Positions 1 to 4,295 of a stretch of DNA of 5,016 bases are shown here, in pieces. The notes under the pieces were generated by a model. It saw nothing but the letters and a program-made list of their open reading frames with translations, had not been told where the DNA came from and searched no databases. The DNA comes from Opitutales bacterium (GTDB taxonomy: Bacteria > Verrucomicrobiota > Verrucomicrobiia > Opitutales > T3Sed10-336). Position numbers and translations under genes: made by a program. Where the stretch lies: assembly GCA_007132315.1 (NCBI GenBank), contig SLOW01000365.1, positions 1 to 5,016 on the forward strand, given 5' to 3'. Position 1 is the first letter of the stretch; each line of letters starts with the position of its first letter.

Positions 1-50
1 CCTGCGGGGATGCGCCGCGAGTGACGCTTTGTTTACCGCGCGTGTAGGTC

Positions 51-482
51 TCAACAGTGCATGCACCAGTGTCGTACTGCGTGGACGGCGTCAACAGCCG
101 CCGCTCTCAAGCGCTCCTGAGCTTCCTGGTAACGGATACCCCAGATCTCCAGTTCATCCATCACCGTCGACAGGTCCCGACCCAAATTGGTCAGGGCGTA
201 TTCGACCCTGGCCGGCACTTCGGGATAAACGGTACGCGCCACCACCCCGTCCGCCTCCAATTGCCGCAGCTGTACAGTTAGCGCCTGTGCCGTCACTTCC
301 GGCAATGCGCTCTGCAGGTCGCAGTACCGTTTCGTGCCGCCGGCGAGTTCACACAGGATAGCCGGTTTCCACCGACCCCGAATCACGTCTATGGCAGCTT
401 TTACCGGACAATTGTCGCGCAGGCGGTCGTAGGGCTGGGTGTAGTCTTTTTGTGTGCTCATGAGGCCCGCAATTTCGTTCAC
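51..482 (-). CDS. HxlR-family winged helix-turn-helix transcriptional regulator
   Basis: Cytoplasmic DNA-binding regulator, probably controlling the azoreductase gene just upstream on the same strand. The family core is clear: C25-P-V then a helix ending in the R-G-R-W-K-P signature (residues 35-40), a recognition region around T64-A-Q-A-L-T (T-x-x-x-L-T-x-x-L-x-x-L-E is typical of HxlR), a wing with P90-A-R-V-E-Y (typical P-x-x-V-E-Y), and a closing helix with E112-I-W-G. Length (143 aa) is slightly above the usual 105-130 because of extensions at both ends. I chose the GTG at 482 because GAGGGGGTGA lies just upstream as a strong ribosome site. An ATG at 461 gives 136 aa but has no such site, and a TTG at 509 is also possible. 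Five Cys are present (25, 44, 54, 140, 143); C25 and the terminal C-M-H-C resemble the redox switch of YodB/HypR proteins, which is inference. The family call is secure; the target and inducer are not shown by the sequence. Confidence 0.92.
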   Translation of the reverse strand: MNEIAGLMSTQKDYTQPYDRLRDNCPVKAAIDVIRGRWKPAILCELAGGTKRYCDLQSALPEVTAQALTVQLRQLEADGVVARTVYPEVPARVEYALTNLGRDLSTVMDELEIWGIRYQEAQERLRAAAVDAVHAVRHWCMHC

Positions 483-486
483 CCTG

Positions 487-496
487 TCACCCCCTC
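487..496 (-). promoter_or_regulatory. Ribosome binding site deciding the GTG start of the HxlR gene
   Basis: On the minus strand the bases before the GTG at 482 read GAGGGGGTGACAGG. GGGGGTGA matches the anti-Shine-Dalgarno partner GGAGGTGA at seven of eight positions and is correctly spaced for GTG. The ATG at 461 has no comparable purine run, so this site favours the longer 143-residue protein. It lies in the short gap after the azoreductase stop codon. Confidence 0.6.
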
Positions 497-512
497 GGTG
501 CTTTTTCAAGCC

Positions 513-1166
513 TCAGATATCGGAAACCACTTCCACCCTGGACAACATTTCGACCATCGCATCCACTTCCGATTCGGCCGTCGCGAGAGAACGTTTGGCG
601 CGATCGTCCTGGAATTCGTCGTATCCGGCGCGGATGAAATGAAGATCGGTCAACCCGTTGAACCCGAGGGCGGTGATCAAGTAGGGTTCGAGATGATTCA
701 TGTGGGCCAGTGGACCGCCGGGATGCAAATCGCCGTCCCCCGCCGGCGTAATAACAACCACAGGCCTGCTCGGAATTAGGGGGCGGTAAGGCTCCGGAGT
801 CCCGGACTCGAATGCGAAGGTACGCCCGGGCCGCACGATCTGGTCGAGGTAAGCTTTCAACTGCGCGGGAATGCCGAAATTGTACATGGGGGCCCCGAGC
901 ACGATGAGGTCCGCCTGAAGTATTTCTTCGATCAGTGTTTCACTGACCCGCAACGCCTCTGGAGTTTTCCGTGGTTGGGACTCGGCAAAGGCGGCCGAGA
1001 TCCACGACTCGTTGACAAAGGGCGGAGGATAGGCGGTGAGATCACGTTCGACAACGCGGGAGTCCCGATTGTGTTCCAGCCACTTTTCAGCGAATCGCTT
1101 GCCGAGTCTGCGAGTGATGGAACGCGTGATGCGACCGCTGGAATGAATGAGAAGAAGCGTTTTCAT
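513..1166 (-). CDS. azoR: FMN-dependent NADH-azoreductase (AzoR/AcpD family)
   Basis: Cytoplasmic homodimeric flavoprotein with a flavodoxin-like fold. Family members use NAD(P)H and FMN to reduce azo dyes and, more relevant in nature, quinones by two electrons, protecting the cell from electrophiles. The 217-residue length is close to the roughly 200 of the family. The first beta strand runs straight into the FMN phosphate loop (I7-H-S-S-G-R-I-T-R-S, before a long helix). The hallmark P93-M-Y-N-F-G-I-P100 followed by K104-A-Y-L-D and R112-P-G-R-T-F forms the isoalloxazine pocket. A further loop at A142-G-D-G matches the family's third FMN contact. ATG at 1166 is the natural start because the beta strand M-K-T-L-L-L-I begins there; its ribosome site is weak. 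The gene leads an apparent operon with the HxlR regulator 30 bp downstream. Natural substrate is not determinable; an NAD(P)H quinone reductase role is the closest alternative wording. Confidence 0.95.
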   Translation of the reverse strand: MKTLLLIHSSGRITRSITRRLGKRFAEKWLEHNRDSRVVERDLTAYPPPFVNESWISAAFAESQPRKTPEALRVSETLIEEILQADLIVLGAPMYNFGIPAQLKAYLDQIVRPGRTFAFESGTPEPYRPLIPSRPVVVITPAGDGDLHPGGPLAHMNHLEPYLITALGFNGLTDLHFIRAGYDEFQDDRAKRSLATAESEVDAMVEMLSRVEVVSDI

Positions 1167-1211
1167 ACGCCCAGGACACTACCGCAATTCCCGACACCCT
1201 GCCTCGTCTCA

Positions 1212-1235
1212 ATTTTGTGATCCGGTCACGAAAAT
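1212..1235. promoter_or_regulatory. Inverted repeat upstream of azoR, candidate operator
   Basis: The arms ATTTTGTGA (1212-1220) and TCACGAAAAT (1226-1235) are complementary apart from one extra base, separated by TCCGG. The repeat lies 46-69 bp upstream of the azoreductase start, where a repressor or activator would bind. The GTGA-N5-TCAC core looks superficially like a CRP half-site pair but has five rather than six central bases. Binding by the co-encoded HxlR dimer is an inference from position and symmetry. Confidence 0.4.
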
Positions 1236-1241
1236 GTGAGT

Positions 1242-1255
1242 AAATCTGTAGATTT
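1242..1255. promoter_or_regulatory. Perfect short palindrome AAATCT-GT-AGATTT, candidate second operator
   Basis: Six-base arms with a two-base centre form a perfect inverted repeat, six bases upstream of the larger repeat at 1212-1235 on the far side from azoR. Two neighbouring symmetric AT-rich elements in front of a regulated flavoprotein gene fit a tandem operator region. It may equally be part of the repeat-rich intergenic stretch that begins here. Confidence 0.3.
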
Positions 1256-1284
1256 TTCCCCGAGGCTCAAAGCACTCGAAGCGT

Positions 1285-1313
1285 TCCTTTGTGCCTAAGC
1301 GCCTTGTGAGAAA
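1285..1313. repeat. Degenerate CTTTGTG-type heptamer repeat relic
   Basis: The segment reads CTTTGTGCCTAAGCGCC then TTGTGAGAAA. On the other strand it takes the form of near-heptameric units (CACAAAG-like), a pattern I recognise from intergenic DNA of Verrucomicrobia, Planctomycetes and some Desulfobacterota, where tracts such as ctcacaaaggcgcaaagg recur. Here the units are decayed. Function is unknown. No open frame across it looks like a protein. Confidence 0.35.
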
Positions 1314-1459
1314 CCCAAAGACCCCAAAATGAAGAAACGTAACACCGGCTAAACCGAGGATCGAGATTGGCTCTACCCTTAAGCGCCTCCGATGGACGGG
1401 AAAACAGGCCACCGGATTGAAAAGGCGATCCAAGACTTCTTTGGGTCTCCGGGTCTTTG

Positions 1460-1497
1460 CCCTGCGGCAGGCTCAGGGCCTTGAGCTTGTCGAAACG
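1460..1497. repeat. REP-like imperfect palindrome (TTCGACAAGCTCA / GCGGCAGGCTCA)
   Basis: The left arm GCGGCAGGCTCA (1464-1475) can fold onto TGAGCTTGTCGA (about 1482-1493); nine of twelve positions pair canonically and two of the others are G-T wobbles, with a short GC-rich loop. The arm sequence TCGACAAGCTCA is a widespread dispersed palindromic repeat in bacterial genomes, known to me from many intergenic and even in-frame insertions. It is probably a dispersed non-autonomous element, or a relic of one. Confidence 0.55.
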
Positions 1498-1540
1498 GCA
1501 TGAGTCCTTTTTGCTTTCCCGGATGATACGAAAGCGACTC

Positions 1541-1554
1541 CGCTGGAAACAGCG
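1541..1554. other. CGCTG-GAAA-CAGCG hairpin with GNRA tetraloop
   Basis: A perfect five-pair stem closed by GAAA when read on the plus strand. GNRA loops are stable RNA caps, so the element would fold well in a plus-strand transcript, but no promoter or flanking conserved structure is evident. It may be part of a larger repeat unit in this region. Confidence 0.3.
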
Positions 1555-1574
1555 AGGGGCAAGATTTACTGGAG

Positions 1575-1603
1575 GGCGTGGACTCGGGACGCCGCCTTTT
1601 TTT
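1575..1603 (+). terminator. Stem followed by T7, weak intrinsic terminator-like element
   Basis: GGCGT (1575-1579) pairs with ACGCC (1589-1593) across a nine-base loop, and seven T follow at 1597-1603 after GCC. The orientation would stop plus-strand transcription, yet no plus-strand gene lies upstream in this window. The stem is short. It could be incidental to the GC-rich repeat in which it sits. Confidence 0.25.
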
Positions 1604-1622
1604 CGTGTCTTTCGTTGTTCCT
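1600..1622. repeat. Second degenerate heptamer repeat relic (TTTCGTGTCTTTCGTTG)
   Basis: TTTTCGTGTCTTTCGTTGTTCC contains two tandem TTTCGTx units. The reverse complement, with ACGAAAGACACGAAAAA, matches the acgaaagacacgaaa tracts I know from intergenic DNA of the same groups that carry the CTTTGTG type at 1285. Two such relics about 290 bp apart bracket the palindromic elements. Confidence 0.35.
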
Positions 1623-1691
1623 CCGGTCCTTCGTCTGGCGTATGGACTTTTCCACGATCAACGGGAACTCGGATCCAGAACAGAATGCCGA

Positions 1692-1934
1692 TCATTTACG
1701 AATCCGGTCGTGGTCTTCGGGTTCCACATCGGGAGCCTGATCCAAGATAGATAGCAGATCCGTCGAATTCGCCCTCGCCGCTCGGTGTATCAGATAATCA
1801 ACCGTTCTCAATGCAGAAACCTTCTCCGCAACGGCCAGAGAAATAAAGTGATTGATGGATACTCCCTCTTTCTTCGCGAGTTCCTTGAGTTCCCGATGAA
1901 TCGAATCGGGCAATCTGAGGCTTAACGTGGACAT
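1692..1934 (-). CDS. Ribbon-helix-helix antitoxin (HicB/Arc-like), partner of the PIN toxin
   Basis: Small DNA-binding antitoxin of 80 residues. Residues 2-41 form a ribbon-helix-helix: beta strand T3-L-S-L-R-L-P, then helix A (residues 10-23, H-R-E-L-K-E-L-A-K-K-E), the turn G24-V-S-I-N, and helix B (H29-F-I-S-L-A-V-A-E-K-V). This is the classic L-R-L-P...L-A-K-x-E-G-x-S-I-N-x-F-I pattern of the HicB/Arc class. Residues 46-80 are a likely partly disordered tail with an acidic stretch (D71-V-E-P-E-D) expected to wrap the toxin and block its active site; the tail's role is inferred from the family. The start ATG at 1934 is supported by AAGGAG nine bases upstream, encoded inside the last codons of the toxin gene, with only 3 nt between the genes. 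RHH antitoxins normally repress their own operon; the palindrome at 2351-2366 is the obvious candidate site. Orphan CopG-like regulator is the alternative, unlikely in this context. Confidence 0.88.
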   Translation of the reverse strand: MSTLSLRLPDSIHRELKELAKKEGVSINHFISLAVAEKVSALRTVDYLIHRAARANSTDLLSILDQAPDVEPEDHDRIRK

Positions 1935-1937
1935 AAC

Positions 1938-2345
1938 TTATATCTCCTTAAGTAGTTCTGATGGACTTACGACACGAATTCCAAATTTCTTTGCTATTTT
2001 GAAATGGCGCAGGTTGTGGGTCACGATGTGTGAAGCTCCAGACGCCACGGCCAACTCCAGGACGATTTCATCATCCGGGTCGGGAATCCTGGGCCTCCAA
2101 GTATAGAATATCTCCTGATGTGTGGCCACCGCGCAGATAGCGTCAATAAATCTGGAAACGTCGCCCGGAGGAAATCCCGGAACTTGGTGAGGGCGTTGAA
2201 GAACATCTTCATATTCCAGGACCAACGCCACGGACACCGCAATACTGGCACGTCCTGACGCAATGATACGCAATAACTTATTGGAAGCGCCCTGTTTTGA
2301 ACGTAGCGCCGCCACCAGCACATTGGTGTCAAGAACAAGATGCAC
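1938..2345 (-). CDS. PIN-domain toxin of a toxin-antitoxin system (COG1569/TIGR00305-like)
   Basis: Predicted metal-dependent ribonuclease toxin, 135 residues, spanning one PIN domain. The N-terminal strand L3-V-L-D6-T-N-V-L carries the first metal-binding Asp. L41-V-L-E44-Y-E-D-V-L supplies the second acidic position. I88-P-D-P-D91-D92-E-I-V-L-E-L-A supplies the third. The final strand I107-V-T-H-N111-L-R-H-F has Asn where many PIN proteins have Asp. The family call, TIGR00305 'putative toxin-antitoxin system toxin component', rests on the G-A-S-N-K-L-L and L-E-Y-E-D-V-L-x-R-P signatures. I chose the GTG at 2345 because it places the start right before the L-V-L-D-T-N strand; upstream in-frame sequence reads through an operator-like palindrome and a large hairpin and is unlikely to be coding. 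No Shine-Dalgarno is visible. The gene precedes its antitoxin, the reverse of usual vapBC order. GC content is visibly lower than in the peptidase gene, consistent with transfer. Confidence 0.88.
   Translation of the reverse strand: MHLVLDTNVLVAALRSKQGASNKLLRIIASGRASIAVSVALVLEYEDVLQRPHQVPGFPPGDVSRFIDAICAVATHQEIFYTWRPRIPDPDDEIVLELAVASGASHIVTHNLRHFKIAKKFGIRVVSPSELLKEI
1944..1949 (-). promoter_or_regulatory. Antitoxin ribosome binding site embedded in the toxin C-terminal codons
   Basis: AAGGAG on the minus strand is nine bases before the antitoxin ATG and is read in the toxin frame as part of the Leu-Leu-Lys-Glu-Ile end. With the toxin stop only 3 nt before the ATG, this predicts translational coupling. 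It is the best Shine-Dalgarno in the pair, whereas the toxin start has none, which would favour antitoxin excess. Confidence 0.65.
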
Positions 2346-2350
2346 ATATA

Positions 2351-2366
2351 ATACCGTATTCGGTAT
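2351..2366. promoter_or_regulatory. Palindrome ATACCG-TATT-CGGTAT, candidate autoregulatory operator of the TA pair
   Basis: Perfect six-base arms around a four-base centre, ending five bases before the toxin GTG. Symmetric sites in this position are what RHH antitoxin dimers usually bind. The site would cover the -10 region of the candidate promoter at 2353-2380. Binding is inferred from position and symmetry only. Confidence 0.5.
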
Positions 2367-2380
2367 CAAGCATACGTCAA
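2353..2380 (-). promoter_or_regulatory. Candidate promoter of the toxin-antitoxin operon
   Basis: On the minus strand TTGACG (2375-2380) matches the -35 consensus at five of six positions. A 16-bp spacer leads to TACGGT (2353-2358), a moderate -10 matching three or four positions. The predicted start of transcription falls within a few bases of the toxin GTG at 2345, which would leave almost no 5' leader. The -10 sits within the palindrome at 2351-2366, as expected for a repressed promoter. Weak -10 limits confidence. Confidence 0.35.
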
Positions 2381-2390
2381 GCAGGATTCC

Positions 2391-2445
2391 GCCGATAGGG
2401 GTAGGGACGACGCATTGATTTGCGTCGTCCCTACCCCTATCCGGC
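2391..2445. repeat. Long near-perfect inverted repeat (MITE/REP-like hairpin)
   Basis: A 21-base arm at 2394-2414 is perfectly complementary to 2421-2441 around a TTGATT loop. Three further pairs form outside after skipping one base at 2442. The arm contains GTAGGGACGACGCA, which resembles the dispersed hairpin units built on GTAGGGACG...CGTCCCTAC found in several bacterial phyla. No T tract follows on either strand, so it is not a standard intrinsic terminator. It lies between the divergent starts of the toxin and peptidase genes, within their shared 150-bp upstream region, and would fold in any transcript initiated upstream of it. Confidence 0.85.
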
Positions 2446-2495
2446 AACCTTATTCCTTTGTCATTCCATTTCATCTTCGGTAGCCCCAAGACATC

Positions 2496-4256
2496 ATGCA
2501 CCGGAAAATCTTCCCCTCGGTATTCATTCCTCTATCGATTGCGGTTTCGCTATTACTGCTCTCCGCACCGCACCTTTCGGCGCTTTACAGGGAGGCCGTC
2601 GGGTGGCCTCGGATCGCGGCGGAGCTTGGAGAGAACATTCCCACCGGACAAGGGATCCAGGTCAGCATGGTGGAATCTTTGGTGGGAAACCACTACGGTC
2701 CCGACCCCAACAACATGGATTTTTCCGGAAAATCCATAGAATTCCTTTCCGGCGAAACCGGGGTTTCCGAACATGCGACCATTACCGGGCTTCTTTTCTT
2801 CGGCAACACGTTCTCCATGGCTCCGGGAATCGAGACAATTCATATTTATCAGACGAACAACTGGATGGGAGGAGGATTCCTGCGAGTGACCGGAGACGAA
2901 CGACCCGTTGTCGAAACAAGTCGGATACAAAATCACAGTTGGACGGGCGGATTTCCGGATCAGGCAATGGAAATCGAAGCCAACCGTCGCCTCGACTACA
3001 CGATCACACGAGACGGATTTCTGGCCGTCACCGGCATGCATAATGTTTCTTCTTTCGAACTGCGCGGGCTCATGTCCCATGGCTACAACACGCTTGCGGT
3101 CGGGCGCGTCAACGGAGATCACAACCGCGGGGGCACACGATTCGACGAACCCGGCCGCGTCAAACCGGATTTGGTGGCGCCCGAGGACCTCGGCATGTCG
3201 AATCCCGCCCCGATCGTTTCCGCCGCCGCAGCCCTGTTGCTGGAGGAAGCCGACCGCACGCCGGGGCTGGAGAACGCGCGTCACCACCCGCAGGTGATCA
3301 AGTCGGTCCTTATGGCCGGAGCAACCAAATCCCCCTTCCCGGAATGGACGCGCCACGACAACAAACCCATTGACGAGGTTTTTGGCGCCGGTCGGCTCAA
3401 CGTTTACCACAGCCACCGCATTCTGACCGGAGGCGAACACACGCCTTCCCCCGACACCTTCGCCGCGCCTTCCGGCTGGCACCTCGGCGACACCGCATCC
3501 GGCGATTCCGCCGTGTATTTTCTTTCCCTGGACGCCGAGCAGGAAACCTTCACCGCCAACCTCGCCTGGCATCGCCTGTTCGATCTCGAAGGATCCGACT
3601 TCCAAAACGCCGAGCCCCTGGTCGCCCGGCTGGAACTGCGCCTCTTCGAGTCCGACGGCTTCACCCTCGGCGACGAAGTCCAGATCAGCGCCGATCCGGT
3701 CAATAACGTGCAACACCTCTACCTCGTGAACCTGCCGGTGGGCGAATACGCTTTGCGAATCGACGTCATCGACGATCCCACCATGGAAGGCGTGGCCTAC
3801 GCCCTCGCGTGGGACGCCATTCCCGTTCCAACACCACCGGCAACCTTCGCCCAATGGCAGGAGCGGCACTTCACTCCCGAGGAAATCGATCGACCCGCCA
3901 CCTCCGGGCCGAACGCCGATCCCGCCGGAGACGGCGTGCCGAACCTGCTCGTCTTCGCCCTCGCCGGCGACCCGCACGAACAAAACCGGAATCGCCTGCC
4001 CACACCCGGAACGACGACCATTGATGACGAGGTGTATCCGACACTCACTTACACTCAGCCACAGAATATCGAGAGTATCACCTATCGGATCGACGCGTCC
4101 TCGGACCTCGTTTCGTGGGCCGAGGACATCGGCATTCCGGTCAGCGAAACCGTTCACGGCAACGGCACCATCACCCACACCCACCGCGACACCGTGCCGC
4201 TGACCGGCCAAACCCGACGATTCCTGAAACTGACCGTGCTCGCGGATACGCCTTGA
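2496..4256 (+). CDS. Secreted subtilisin-like (S8) protein with Glu in place of the catalytic Asp and a Verrucomicrobia-type C-terminal domain
   Basis: Exported protein of 586 residues. Residues 1-29 are a clear Sec signal peptide: basic H-R-K, a hydrophobic run ending L-L-L-L, and L-S-A before likely cleavage after A29. Residues about 45-310 look like a divergent S8 fold. G51-Q-G-I-Q-V-S-M-V-E60 aligns with the G-x-G-V-x-V-A-V-I-D strand, so the Asp is Glu. E92-H93-A-T-I-T-G aligns with the His block. G180-M-H-N183 fits the oxyanion Asn. G220-R-V-K-P-D-L-V-A-P then G233-M-S235-N-P-A-P-I-V-S-A-A-A-A-L-L matches the Ser block. M273-A-G-A-T-K and G297-A-G-R-L-N-V-Y follow as in bacterial homologues I recall. 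Residues about 326-445 appear to be an all-beta (PPC-like) domain. Residues 450-586 hold the F-x-x-W, A474-D-P-A-G-D-G and R575-F-L-K-L-x-V tail. An in-frame stop at 2481 limits the start to 2496, although its ribosome site is weak. It may be an active peptidase or a non-catalytic binding protein; substrate unknown. Confidence 0.85.
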   Translation: MHRKIFPSVFIPLSIAVSLLLLSAPHLSALYREAVGWPRIAAELGENIPTGQGIQVSMVESLVGNHYGPDPNNMDFSGKSIEFLSGETGVSEHATITGLLFFGNTFSMAPGIETIHIYQTNNWMGGGFLRVTGDERPVVETSRIQNHSWTGGFPDQAMEIEANRRLDYTITRDGFLAVTGMHNVSSFELRGLMSHGYNTLAVGRVNGDHNRGGTRFDEPGRVKPDLVAPEDLGMSNPAPIVSAAAALLLEEADRTPGLENARHHPQVIKSVLMAGATKSPFPEWTRHDNKPIDEVFGAGRLNVYHSHRILTGGEHTPSPDTFAAPSGWHLGDTASGDSAVYFLSLDAEQETFTANLAWHRLFDLEGSDFQNAEPLVARLELRLFESDGFTLGDEVQISADPVNNVQHLYLVNLPVGEYALRIDVIDDPTMEGVAYALAWDAIPVPTPPATFAQWQERHFTPEEIDRPATSGPNADPAGDGVPNLLVFALAGDPHEQNRNRLPTPGTTTIDDEVYPTLTYTQPQNIESITYRIDASSDLVSWAEDIGIPVSETVHGNGTITHTHRDTVPLTGQTRRFLKLTVLADTP

Positions 4257-4295
4257 TTTTCAGATCTTGGATTTAAGGCCTGCGCTGCAAAGACA

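Larger units (their letters stand above)
1256..1691. other. Gene-free repeat-rich intergenic region
   Basis: About 435 bp with no credible coding sequence on either strand. The frames that happen to stay open give low-complexity, Arg/Pro/Ser-rich translations with no domain. What can be seen is a mosaic: two heptamer-type repeat relics (1285-1313 and 1600-1622), one imperfect palindrome of the TTCGACAAGCTCA kind (1460-1497), a GAAA-tetraloop hairpin (1541-1554) and a GC stem followed by seven T (1575-1603). It separates the azoreductase operon from the toxin-antitoxin pair, which is also transcribed on the minus strand, so any antitoxin read-through transcript would cross it. I see no tRNA, rRNA or transposase remnant. 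Confidence 0.6.

Noticed and set aside
1..50. Possible terminator or gene after the HxlR gene
   Set aside because: No stem with a T tract on the minus strand and no convincing reading frame are visible in these 50 bases.
57..66. GTGCATGCAC perfect palindrome
   Set aside because: It lies within the codons for the C-terminal Cys-Met-His-Cys of the regulator, is only ten bases long, and is explained by the coding sequence.
1217..1229. GTGA-N5-TCAC as a CRP site
   Set aside because: The centre is five rather than six bases and the flanking T/A context is only partly present, so an ordinary dimer operator is as likely.
1267..1695. Open frame of 142 codons on the minus strand across the intergenic region
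   Set aside because: The translation is Arg/Lys/Pro/Ser-rich without any domain and runs through identifiable repeat relics and palindromes, so it is chance openness of repeat DNA.
2346..2501. N-terminal extension of the PIN toxin to a start at 2501 (187 aa)
   Set aside because: The extra 52 residues would be encoded across the 24-pair hairpin and the palindrome, contain no recognisable fold, and precede the strand at which PIN proteins normally begin.
2553..4211. Long open frame of 552 codons on the minus strand opposite the peptidase-like gene
   Set aside because: Gly/Val/Arg-rich translation without domains or signal. It mirrors the codon periodicity of the plus-strand gene, which has a signal peptide and recognisable motifs.
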